From contig NZ_FNLM01000034.1 of NCBI RefSeq assembly GCF_900105725.1, positions 248,001-312,000 on the forward strand: 64,000 nt of DNA, in the 5' to 3' direction. The position numbers and the translations under genes are program-made. This stretch comes from Gordonia westfalica (GTDB taxonomy: Bacteria > Actinomycetota > Actinomycetes > Mycobacteriales > Mycobacteriaceae). Shown here piece by piece: positions 57,117-64,000 of this stretch (within the stretch, counting starts at the first letter, position 1; each line of letters starts with the position of its first letter). Below the pieces are notes generated by a model, which saw only the letters and a program-made list of their open reading frames with translations, was not told where the DNA came from and made no database searches.

Positions 57117-57467
57117 TCAGGCCTCGTCGACCATCTCGGCGACCGGTGCGTGCGACGCGGAACCGGACTCGACCAGGAGCACGCCGATCATGATGCAGAC
57201 GATCCCCACCGCCATGAGGGGACTGAACGCCTCGTCGAAGATCACGGAAGCGAACACCGCGGTCAGGGCGACACCGGCCGCCGACCACACGCCGTACGCG
57301 ACACCGATGCCCATCCCCCGCTTCAGGACTGCGGCCAGCAAAATGAAGGCCGTCACGTAGCCGACGACCACCACGAGATAGAGGGCCGGAACCGTCGCCG
57401 AGCCTTTGAGTGACAACGTCGCGGCGACCTCGGACGCGATCGCGCCGGTCAGCAGGAGCCAGGGCAA
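57117..57467 (-). CDS. SMR-family efflux subunit A
   Basis: 116 residues from TTG 57467, which has AAGGA about 6 nt upstream and opens directly with helix 1 (PWLLLTGAIASEVAATLSLK); the Glu of ASEVAATLSLKG is the transport residue. GMGIGVAYGVWSAAGVALTA matches the partner's helix 3. A longer polar C-terminal tail (SGSASHAPVAEMVDEA) distinguishes it. It is the first gene of the two-gene unit; no riboswitch was recognised upstream. Confidence 0.85.
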   Translation of the reverse strand: MPWLLLTGAIASEVAATLSLKGSATVPALYLVVVVGYVTAFILLAAVLKRGMGIGVAYGVWSAAGVALTAVFASVIFDEAFSPLMAVGIVCIMIGVLLVESGSASHAPVAEMVDEA

Positions 57468-57522
57468 TGGGGTTCCTTCATCGGTGGAGGGACATTCGCG
57501 CGAATCTACCCCGAGAACGGTA

Positions 57523-57551
57523 CGGACCCGCAGCGCGGGGCTGCGGGTCCG
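57523..57551. terminator. Hairpin terminator downstream of the DoxX gene
   Basis: CGGACCCGCAG (57523-57533) pairs with CTGCGGGTCCG (57541-57551) around a 7-nt loop, 20 nt after the DoxX stop in the minus direction and before the SMR pair. Confidence 0.65.
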
Positions 57552-57570
57552 AAACCGGGTGTGTCTGCGG

Positions 57571-58035
57571 TCAGTTGGCGGAGCCGACCGTCGCCGCCGA
57601 CCGAGTGCCGTCGACGGCGAGCCAGGGAGCCCTGGTGCCGAGGATCGCGTCGACACTGAAGCGGCCCGCGCCGACCACGGCCAGCAGAAGCGCGCCGGCG
57701 CCGAGGGTCAGGACGAACTCGTAGCCGCCGTCCGACGCCCAGATCCCGCTGTCGATGTGAGCGATGAACAGCGCGCCGAGCATGTCCAGGACGAACAGCA
57801 GCGCGACGATCGGGGTGAGCACGCCGACGATCAGCGCGATACCGCCGAGGATCTCGAGCCAGGTGACGAGGAAAGCCGAGATCGCCGGCAGCGGGACGTC
57901 CATCATCTCGAAGCCGGCCTTCGGTCCGGTCCAGCCGTTCTGCTGGAACTTCTGCAGGCCGTGGGCCAGGAACACGACGCCGAATGCGATGCGTGCGAGG
58001 AGGATCCCCACGCTGCGGACGATGGGATTGGACAT
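57571..58035 (-). CDS. DoxX-family membrane protein
   Basis: 154 residues, four helices: GILLARIAFGVVFLAHGLQK with the conserved GLQKF, SAFLVTWLEILGGIALIVGV with the conserved WLEILGG, PIVALLFVLDMLGALFIAHI and FVLTLGAGALLLAVVGAGRF. DoxX proteins work in redox complexes such as thiosulfate:quinone oxidoreductase or the mycobacterial membrane-associated oxidoreductase complex. Divergent from a MarR gene with operator-like repeats between. Confidence 0.87.
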   Translation of the reverse strand: MSNPIVRSVGILLARIAFGVVFLAHGLQKFQQNGWTGPKAGFEMMDVPLPAISAFLVTWLEILGGIALIVGVLTPIVALLFVLDMLGALFIAHIDSGIWASDGGYEFVLTLGAGALLLAVVGAGRFSVDAILGTRAPWLAVDGTRSAATVGSAN

Positions 58036-58064
58036 GGAAACCGCCTTGGGGCTCGGGGATTGAC

Positions 58065-58133
58065 TTGATGTGTCAATTGATGAACGTAGGTCGTGACAGT
58101 TGATGAGTCAAGTGAAGCATCAAGTGATTTGAT
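58065..58133. promoter_or_regulatory. MarR-type operators between the DoxX and MarR genes
   Basis: TTGATGTGTCAA (58065-58076) and ATCAAGTGATTTGAT (58119-58133) are inverted repeats sharing TTGA/TCAA halves, in an AT-richer intergenic region. They are likely sites for the MarR protein acting on both genes. Confidence 0.5.
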
Positions 58134-58149
58134 CGGTTAGACTGCCCGA

Positions 58150-58620
58150 GTGTCCAGTGAGCAGCAGCCCAAGTGGCTCGACGACGAGGAGATGGACGCC
58201 TGGATTCAGGTGGCCACCGCGCTCGCCCGACTCCCCCATGCGCTCGACGCTCAGCTGTTGCGGGATGCTCAGTTGACCCACTTCGAGTACGAGGTGCTCT
58301 CGGCGCTCTCCGAGGCACCGGACCGCACGTTGCGGATGAGTGAGCTCGCCGAGTTGTCCTACGGTTCCCTGTCGCGTCTGTCCCATGTGGTCGGTCGGCT
58401 CGAGAAACGTGAGTGGGTTCGTCGCTTCCAGTGCCCGGAGGACGGCCGGTTCACCAATGCTGTTCTGACAGAAGCCGGCTGGGAGAAGGTCGTGGCGACG
58501 GCTCCCGGTTACGTCACCAACGTACGCCGACTTGTCGTCGACCGACTGACGCGTGCCCAGTTGCGTCAGGTGTCGGCGATCGGCCGACGGATCAACCGCA
58601 CCGAGCCAAGCGCGCGGTGA
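58150..58620 (+). CDS. MarR-family transcriptional regulator
   Basis: 156 residues from GTG 58150. The winged helix has LTHFEYEVLSALSEAPDRTL, MSELAELSYGSLSRLSHVVG (recognition helix) and the wing CPEDGRFTNAVLTEAGWEKV. No obvious redox Cys pair. It is divergent from DoxX and followed by a truncated SDR gene, an arrangement in which MarR usually controls the oxidoreductases. Confidence 0.87.
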   Translation: MSSEQQPKWLDDEEMDAWIQVATALARLPHALDAQLLRDAQLTHFEYEVLSALSEAPDRTLRMSELAELSYGSLSRLSHVVGRLEKREWVRRFQCPEDGRFTNAVLTEAGWEKVVATAPGYVTNVRRLVVDRLTRAQLRQVSAIGRRINRTEPSAR

Positions 58621-58639
58621 TCGTCACCGTTCAGGTGAA

Positions 58640-59155
58640 TCCAACTGCTGCGTCCCCAGGACGGTCAGCAAGGACTGGTCCTCCCCCGCCGGATTCCTCG
58701 CCACCGCGGAGGCCACCGTCACGACCAACTTCCTCGGGCCGATCCGGCTCATCGGCGCGTTCATCGAGCATCTGCGGACACGGCCACACGCCACGATCAT
58801 GACCGTCTCGTCGGGTCTGGCCTTCGTGCCGCTCCGCGTCTCGCCGACCTACAACGCAACCAAGGCGGCCATCCACATGCTCAGCGAGTCGCTACGACTG
58901 CAGCTGGACGGCACCTCGGTCGAGTTGGTCGAACTCGTGCCGCCCGCGGTCCGTACCGATCTGATGCCGGGGCAGCGTGACAGCGAGTTCGCGATGCCTC
59001 TCGACGATTTCGTGACCGAGGTGGTCGAGCTCATCGATTCGCAGCCGGACGCCACCGAGATCCGGGTCGAACGGGTGGAGTTCCTGCGCCACGCCGAGTT
59101 CCGCGGTGACTACGCCGACGTCGTCGCGACCCTGAATCGACTCGACCCGCACTGA
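58640..59155 (+). pseudogene. Short-chain dehydrogenase, N-terminal half missing
   Basis: Recognisable SDR sequence starts at DWSSPAGFLATAEATVTTNF and continues with ATIMTVSSGLAFVPLRVSPT, the catalytic YNATKAAIHML (YxxxK) and PAVRTDLMPG. The glycine-rich TGxxxGIG cofactor segment and about 85 residues before it are absent; upstream is MarR and an unrelated linker. The junction lies near 58640-58670. It is DltE-like in subfamily. Not functional as read. Confidence 0.7.
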
Positions 59156-59168
59156 CGGCGCGTGCGGG

Positions 59169-62100
59169 TCATTCGGCGCGAGGCGATGCGTGCAACCTGT
59201 CCAGGAACGGGACGACCGCCGGGTCGACATCCCCGCGACCGGTGGTTCCGAGTCGCCGGACGAGTTGTCGCACAGCGGGTCCCGCGTCAAGGACAGGTTG
59301 CACGAGACCCAGGCGTGCGCAGCGGTCGAGGATCGGGAGGAGCAGTTCCTCGGCCTCGGCGGCCGATCCGCTCGCAGCGAGGCACTCGGTCAACAGCAGT
59401 CGGGCGTTCAGTGCCGCTCTCGGCCGGGTCTTAGCGTCGATGAACTCGGTGAGAGCGCGCGCCCGGCGGCACGCAGCATTGCGGGTGTCATCGGTGCCGA
59501 CGGCCAGCAGCGCGCGGATGGCGGCCTCCTCGGTCTTCTCGGCGGTGACCTGAACGATCCCGTCCGGGAGGTCGTGTGGCATCTCGGCCGGGAATGAGTC
59601 CGCGGACAGCGCCGACGCGCCGATTCCGGAGCGCAGACGCTCGGCCGTGATGTGGGCGGACATCCGGGGCAGGTGCAGCGCCTGCGCCAGCCGTTCCCCG
59701 GTGTCCAGCCGTTCGGCTGCCTGATCATCTTGTCCGAGCGCATGTTTCGCGCGTGCGCCGACGACATGGGTGGCGAGCATGATCTCGACGATGCCCCCCT
59801 CAGCGCCCAGATTGTAGGTGTCGTCGAGGAGCCGCATCGCCTCTTCCACCTCGCCGCGTTCGTACAGCAACTCACCCAGCAGCGCGCCACTGAGACGTGA
59901 GCCGTAGGAACGGTCCTCATCCGAGGCGCGAGCCAGACCCATCGCGTGCCGGAACGACGCCTCGGCGGCGTCGAAATCCAGCTGTTCCCGCGCCGCCACG
60001 CCGTCGAGGATGTATCCGTAGATGACGCTGAAGGGTCCCTTGGTACGTCGGTGGTGCGGGCGCGCCCAGCGTTGCCATTCCCGCGCCTCGTCATATGCGA
60101 AACGCTGGACCTCACGGAACGATCCGATGGCGGCGACGCCGGACAGGACCCACGGCCGCAGTCTGTCGGCGCGCAGCACACATGCCTCGAGAGCTTCGTC
60201 CAGGCCGTCGAGTTGATCGTCGAGAACAGTCATGGCAGCACGGATGAGTGCCGTCTCGGCGCGGATGTCGGCGACGTCGCCATCGGTGTCGGATCCGGAC
60301 GGGAGTGCGGCATCGATGTAGGCGAGCGCAGCATTCGCGGGCGCCCGGTGGTGAAGGAGCGCGTGCGCCCAGGCGATCGCCAGCTGAAGGTCGGGTCGCT
60401 GCCTGCGCGTTGTCAGCGGGAGCTTGGCCGCGAGGCCGAGCAAGGTGCTCATCTTGGACTGTTCGAGCATGTCGTAGCCTTCGCGCTCGACCAGGTCGAT
60501 CGCCTCGGATTCGTCACCGGCGGCGAGGAAGTGGTCGACGGCCGGGCTGAACATGCGCCGTTCGGCGAACCACGCGGCCGCCCGCCGGTGGAGTTCGTCG
60601 CACCGGTCGGGCTCCTGCCGTTCGAGGCGGCGACGGAGGAAGTCGGCGAACAGGTCGTGATAACGGAACCACTGGCCTTCGGGGTCGAGTCGGCTGAGGA
60701 ACAGGTCCCGTTCCTCGATGTCCTCGAGCATGCTCTGGGTGTGGCGTCGACCCGACAACGCGGTCGCGAGTGACGCGCAGATCCGTTCGCTGACCGATGT
60801 CGGCAGGAGGAAGTCGAGGAGGTCCGGGTCGAGGTTGTCGAGGACGTTCTCGGCGAGGTACTCCCCCAGTTCGCGGTGGTTCGCCGAGAACTCGCGGATC
60901 GCGGCGCGGGGGTCATCGTGCTCACGCGACTCGTCGATGTCGAAACGCAATGCCGCGGCGTCGATTTCGATCAGCTCGTTCTTCACCCGGAGGCGGCTGA
61001 GCGGTAGATGCAGGCGTGCGCGGCTGGTCACGACGAGCTGTAGGTGGTGGCAGCCGTTGTCGAGCAGGAACAGCGCGATCGCCCGGCTCGCCGGGTTGGT
61101 GATCCGATGCCAGTCGTCGAGCACGACGCGGATGTGTTCGTCCGTCGTGTGGGCGCGATTGATCAGTGTCGTCAGCACGTAGCGCTCGGCACCTTCGCCG
61201 TACTCCTCCAACGTGCGGGTGAGCTCGGTTCCCAGGCCGGGAAGCGCCACGCCGATCGCGTCGACGAGGTGCGACAGGAACCATGCGGGGGTGTTGTCGT
61301 CCTCGTCGATCGCCAACCACGCCGTCTTGCCCCCGGACGCCTCGGCCGCCTGGACGTATTGGATCGCCAGCACCGTCTTCCCGTACCCCGCGGGGCCGTG
61401 GATCAGGATCAGCCGTGCCCGCTTGTCGGTGGACAGCCGCTCGAGCAGCCGGGTGCGTGGAACCGAGGTGTGGGCCATGACCGGTGGCCGGTACTTGGTG
61501 GCGAGGACGGGCGGACGACCCGAATCCGGTCCGTTGCGAGGGGTGTGGAGGCGCGGATACCCGGAGGTCTCGATGGACGAATCGGTGTGGGTTCGCCGGG
61601 GACCGTCGATGTCGGCGAGCAGCGGCACAGGCACGTCGGCGACGGGATATCCGAGATCGAGTCCGGCCTGACGCAGGGCGGCACCGAACGCGGCCGCGGT
61701 GTCGTAGCGGGCTGTGGCCTCTCGCGACATCGCCCGGGCGATCACCTCCCACACGGCGTCGGGGACCCCTTCCGCACGCAGATCCGGTATCGGGTCGGTG
61801 CTGATCCGCAGCAGCTGCGCGATGAGTTCCTCGCCGCTGCGACGTCCGTACGCGGCGCGCCCCGACAGAGCGGTGAACAGGGTGGCGGCCAGTCCGTACA
61901 CATCGGAGGCCACCGAGGGTGGCGACCCGCGCAACACCTCCGGAGCGGTGTAGGCGGGAGTCCCCAGGATCAGCCCGCGCGTGGTGTCCTCGCGATCCGC
62001 CAGCCGGGCGATCCCGAAGTCGGTCAACTGGGGTTGTCCGTAGTCGGTGAGCAGGATGTTCGCCGGCTTCAGATCGCGGTGGAGCACGCTGGCCCGGTGG

Positions 62101-62519
62101 GCGGTCTCGAGCGCACCCGCCATCTTGATCCCCAGGTCGAGGACTTCTGCGACGGAACACGGCCCATGTCGCCTGATCCGGCCGTCGAGCGAGCCGCGGG
62201 CATGGAAGGGCATCACGATGAACGGGTGACCGGATCGGGTCACCCCGGCCTCGAGGACGTGCACGATGTTGGGATGGCCGGACAAGCGGCCCATCGCCTG
62301 CTGCTCGCGCAGGAAACGCACGCGATCGGTCTCGTCCCGGCCGGCGCGCATCACCTTGACGGCGACCTCGCGGTCGAGGGCCGGCTGCCGACAGCGGTAG
62401 ACCACGCCGAAGCCACCGCGTCCGGCCACCTGCGGATCGGTGAACCCGGCCGCGGACAGGTCGTCGACGATCTCCTGAGGAGGAGGATCCGCGGACTGTG
62501 CGACTGTTCGCCTGGACAC
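59169..62519 (-). CDS. pknK: PknK-like Ser/Thr kinase with MalT/LuxR-type ATPase module
   Basis: 1116 residues, GTG 62519. Kinase domain about 25-285: glycine loop GRGGFG (33-38), K55, catalytic LHRDLKPANILL (D149), DFG at 167-169. A linker leads to a STAND-type ATPase with Walker A GPAGYGKTV (375-382) and Walker B-like HIRVVLDDWHRI, then long helical TPR-like repeats to the C-terminus. Length and order match mycobacterial PknK, which slows growth under stress and phosphorylates regulators. No membrane segment is seen. The frame is intact over 3.3 kb. Confidence 0.9.
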   Translation of the reverse strand: MSRRTVAQSADPPPQEIVDDLSAAGFTDPQVAGRGGFGVVYRCRQPALDREVAVKVMRAGRDETDRVRFLREQQAMGRLSGHPNIVHVLEAGVTRSGHPFIVMPFHARGSLDGRIRRHGPCSVAEVLDLGIKMAGALETAHRASVLHRDLKPANILLTDYGQPQLTDFGIARLADREDTTRGLILGTPAYTAPEVLRGSPPSVASDVYGLAATLFTALSGRAAYGRRSGEELIAQLLRISTDPIPDLRAEGVPDAVWEVIARAMSREATARYDTAAAFGAALRQAGLDLGYPVADVPVPLLADIDGPRRTHTDSSIETSGYPRLHTPRNGPDSGRPPVLATKYRPPVMAHTSVPRTRLLERLSTDKRARLILIHGPAGYGKTVLAIQYVQAAEASGGKTAWLAIDEDDNTPAWFLSHLVDAIGVALPGLGTELTRTLEEYGEGAERYVLTTLINRAHTTDEHIRVVLDDWHRITNPASRAIALFLLDNGCHHLQLVVTSRARLHLPLSRLRVKNELIEIDAAALRFDIDESREHDDPRAAIREFSANHRELGEYLAENVLDNLDPDLLDFLLPTSVSERICASLATALSGRRHTQSMLEDIEERDLFLSRLDPEGQWFRYHDLFADFLRRRLERQEPDRCDELHRRAAAWFAERRMFSPAVDHFLAAGDESEAIDLVEREGYDMLEQSKMSTLLGLAAKLPLTTRRQRPDLQLAIAWAHALLHHRAPANAALAYIDAALPSGSDTDGDVADIRAETALIRAAMTVLDDQLDGLDEALEACVLRADRLRPWVLSGVAAIGSFREVQRFAYDEAREWQRWARPHHRRTKGPFSVIYGYILDGVAAREQLDFDAAEASFRHAMGLARASDEDRSYGSRLSGALLGELLYERGEVEEAMRLLDDTYNLGAEGGIVEIMLATHVVGARAKHALGQDDQAAERLDTGERLAQALHLPRMSAHITAERLRSGIGASALSADSFPAEMPHDLPDGIVQVTAEKTEEAAIRALLAVGTDDTRNAACRRARALTEFIDAKTRPRAALNARLLLTECLAASGSAAEAEELLLPILDRCARLGLVQPVLDAGPAVRQLVRRLGTTGRGDVDPAVVPFLDRLHASPRAE

Positions 62520-62642
62520 GGAGGACCTACTCTGCGTGCTGCCGCGTGGGTGGTGTCAGGTCGTCCGGCTCGTTCATGACGTCCCCTCAGGTCGTTCCCC
62601 GAGTCTAGGCCCCACCCGGACCGGCGAATCGTCGCACCGCGT

Positions 62643-63656
62643 TCAGCCCAGTCGGCGGACGGTGTCCGACGCGGATTCGACGACTCCCTCGCGGAATCCC
62701 GTACCCGCCCACAGGTTGATGCCGTCGGGATCGGTGGCGGTCGCGCGTCGAAGACCGCCGGTGAGCGTGTTGACCGCCGGATACTCGGCCACCGCGGCGC
62801 CGTCGAACCGGTCGATGAACCGATTGCGCAGCGCTCGGGCGGGACGCCCGCTGAACGCACAGGTCACGACGGTCTCGGTGCGCGCAGCGTCGGCCAGTGC
62901 GGAGGCGTGCGCGGGTTTCGTGCCCGCCTCATGGGTACGCAGCAGCACCGTGCCGACCTGGACGGCGACGGGACCGAGGGATCGCACCCGATCGGCACGT
63001 TCGGGTGTCGCGACCCCGCCGGCCGCGACCATCGGCAGGTCGACGCGTGCGCGCACGGCCCTGACGAGATCGTTCAGGGGTTGGGTGGGCGGTTCGGTCC
63101 TGCGGTCGAACACCGACCGGTGGCCGCCGGCGTCCGGCCCCTGCACGCAGAGCCAGTCCGCGCCGGTTCCGGCGGCGAGGACCGCGTCGTCGGCGGTGGT
63201 GACGGTGACACCGACGCTGCATCCGTGGCGGCGCAGTTCGGAGACCGCGTCCGGAGACGGGCACCCGAACGCGAACGAGACGAACGGGATCCGCTCGTCG
63301 CACATCAGCGCGATCTTGGCGTCGAAATGATCGTCGTCGTCGCCGAGCTCGTCTGCGGTGGGAAGATCCACGCCGAGGGAGGCCGCGTACTCGAGGAGAT
63401 GATCCCGGTAACGCGCCACGGCTTCCCGATTCACCGGTTCGGCTTCGGGGACGAAGATGTTCACCCCGAAGGTCTCGACTCCACCGGCGCGGACGGCGGC
63501 AATGTCCGACGCGACGCGCTCCGGCGTCAGGTACCCGGCGGCCAACTGCCCCAGCCCCCCGGCGTTGTTCGTCGCGACGACAAGTTCCGGGGTCGTGGGG
63601 CCGCCTGCCATCGGCGCCGCGACGACCGGTACCGCGAGGTCCCGGAGATCAACCAT
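62643..63656 (-). CDS. Nitronate monooxygenase (NMO/2-nitropropane dioxygenase family)
   Basis: 337 residues. FMN TIM barrel: DLAVPVVAAPMAGGPTTPEL, NNAGGLGQLAAGYLTPE, ADWLCVQGPDAGGHRSVFDR (catalytic His in the GGH loop), VAAGGVATPERADRVRSLG and AVQVGTVLLRTHEAG. It oxidises alkyl nitronates such as propionate 3-nitronate with O2. It follows the MFS transporter gene by 18 nt and may be cotranscribed. Confidence 0.88.
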   Translation of the reverse strand: MVDLRDLAVPVVAAPMAGGPTTPELVVATNNAGGLGQLAAGYLTPERVASDIAAVRAGGVETFGVNIFVPEAEPVNREAVARYRDHLLEYAASLGVDLPTADELGDDDDHFDAKIALMCDERIPFVSFAFGCPSPDAVSELRRHGCSVGVTVTTADDAVLAAGTGADWLCVQGPDAGGHRSVFDRRTEPPTQPLNDLVRAVRARVDLPMVAAGGVATPERADRVRSLGPVAVQVGTVLLRTHEAGTKPAHASALADAARTETVVTCAFSGRPARALRNRFIDRFDGAAVAEYPAVNTLTGGLRRATATDPDGINLWAGTGFREGVVESASDTVRRLG

Positions 63657-63674
63657 TGACCGATGCTCCGGCGC

Positions 63675-64000
63675 TCATGCCTGTTCCGGGACGTCGCGGG
63701 CGGCAGCGATCCGAGACAGATGGGAGTCCGCAACCGAGTCCATGTCCTCGAGTTCCAGACCCTTGGTCTCCTCGACCTTCTTGAAGACGTAGAAGAACGA
63801 CGCCGCGGAGCAGAAGGCGAAGAACCCGTAGATGATTCCCAGTCCGACCGCTTCGGTCATCGGCGGGAACAGCATCGAGATGGTGAAGTTGGCGAGCCAG
63901 TTCACCGCGGTGCACACGCCGAGAGCCACACCGCGGATCCGGTTGGGGAACATCTCCCCCAGCATCACCCACATGACCGGCCCCCAGGTGGCGGCGAAGG
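63675..64000 (-). CDS. Sugar-porter-type MFS transporter, C-terminal part (runs off window)
   Basis: About 108 residues to the window edge. WGPVMWVMLGEMFPNRIRG is the PxxxW..EMFP.R.RG signature after helix 10 of sugar porters, followed by two helices (CTAVNWLANFTISMLFPP, GIIYGFFAFCSAASFFYVFK) and the family tail VEETKGLELEDM. The N-terminal part lies beyond 64000. Substrate unknown, likely a sugar or polyol. Confidence 0.85.
   Translation of the reverse strand, partial: FAATWGPVMWVMLGEMFPNRIRGVALGVCTAVNWLANFTISMLFPPMTEAVGLGIIYGFFAFCSAASFFYVFKKVEETKGLELEDMDSVADSHLSRIAAARDVPEQA

Noticed and set aside
57468..57522. Guanidine riboswitch before the SMR pair
   Set aside because: No paired ACGR-loop hairpins or ykkC-type core could be recognised in the short leader.

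Overview
The window is high-GC DNA with actinobacterial gene content: an MmpL transporter, a PknK-type kinase, an Rv2466c-like (mycothiol-linked) thioredoxin-fold protein, an EthA-type monooxygenase and frequent GTG or TTG starts. This points to Mycobacteriales, probably a Gordonia or Rhodococcus relative; the genus is inferred and cannot be fixed from the window. No rRNA, tRNA, transposase, integrase or CRISPR array was recognised.

Region 1 (1-13.3 kb) is a metal and oxyanion accessory block. It holds the end of an ars-type flavoprotein gene, a broken MFS exporter, an ArsO-like fragment fused to a headless P1B ATPase, an intact His-rich CopB-like ATPase with its CsoR-like repressor, and an M23 peptidase. 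A cell-envelope set follows: a DUF305 lipoprotein, an M56 peptidase, a small His-rich protein and a lipoprotein with BNR-like repeats. Two matching BlaI-type operators (7518 and 9392) tie this set together although no BlaI gene is present. A gene-poor stretch with inverted and dispersed repeats (10.75-12.94 kb) carries two DUF4190 proteins and a broken small gene.

Region 2 (12.9-19.6 kb) is a redox and stress block. A CsoR-family regulator lacking the copper-ligand His (CstR-like) faces an MmpL transporter across two CsoR-type operators, followed by DUF302 and a one-cysteine Rv2466c-like protein. Next come a GNAT, a membrane protein behind a DosR-like box, a hemerythrin protein carrying a P-type ATPase scrap, and a tandem universal stress protein.

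Region 3 (19.8-31.9 kb) has an SGNH esterase, a damaged branched-chain amino-acid ABC transporter (LivF, a LivH-LivM-LivG fusion and an internally deleted binding protein), YceI, an enoyl-CoA hydratase, a GltS-like FMN protein and a VOC protein.

Region 4 (32-44.4 kb) has SelO, a repeat protein with cysteine at every third residue, a deleted nuclease gene, a DksA-like protein, an alcohol dehydrogenase, a PlsC acyltransferase, an HxlR regulator facing a flavin reductase, YihY, an acyl-CoA thioesterase, an isochorismatase-fold hydrolase facing a GlxA-type regulator, and a CPA antiporter.

Region 5 (44.7-64 kb) starts with a tight operon of haloalkane-dehalogenase-like, SfnB-like and NtaA/DszA-like genes. 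It continues with an EthA-like monooxygenase, a PdxK/ThiD kinase, a lipase, a second YihY, a CoA-transferase, a paired SMR exporter, DoxX facing MarR, PknK, a nitronate monooxygenase and a truncated sugar porter.

A cross-cutting feature is that more than a dozen otherwise normal genes each lack a single base, often in a short G or C run, and several others have larger internal or 5' deletions. Many of the calls marked broken may therefore reflect sequencing or assembly errors rather than biology.
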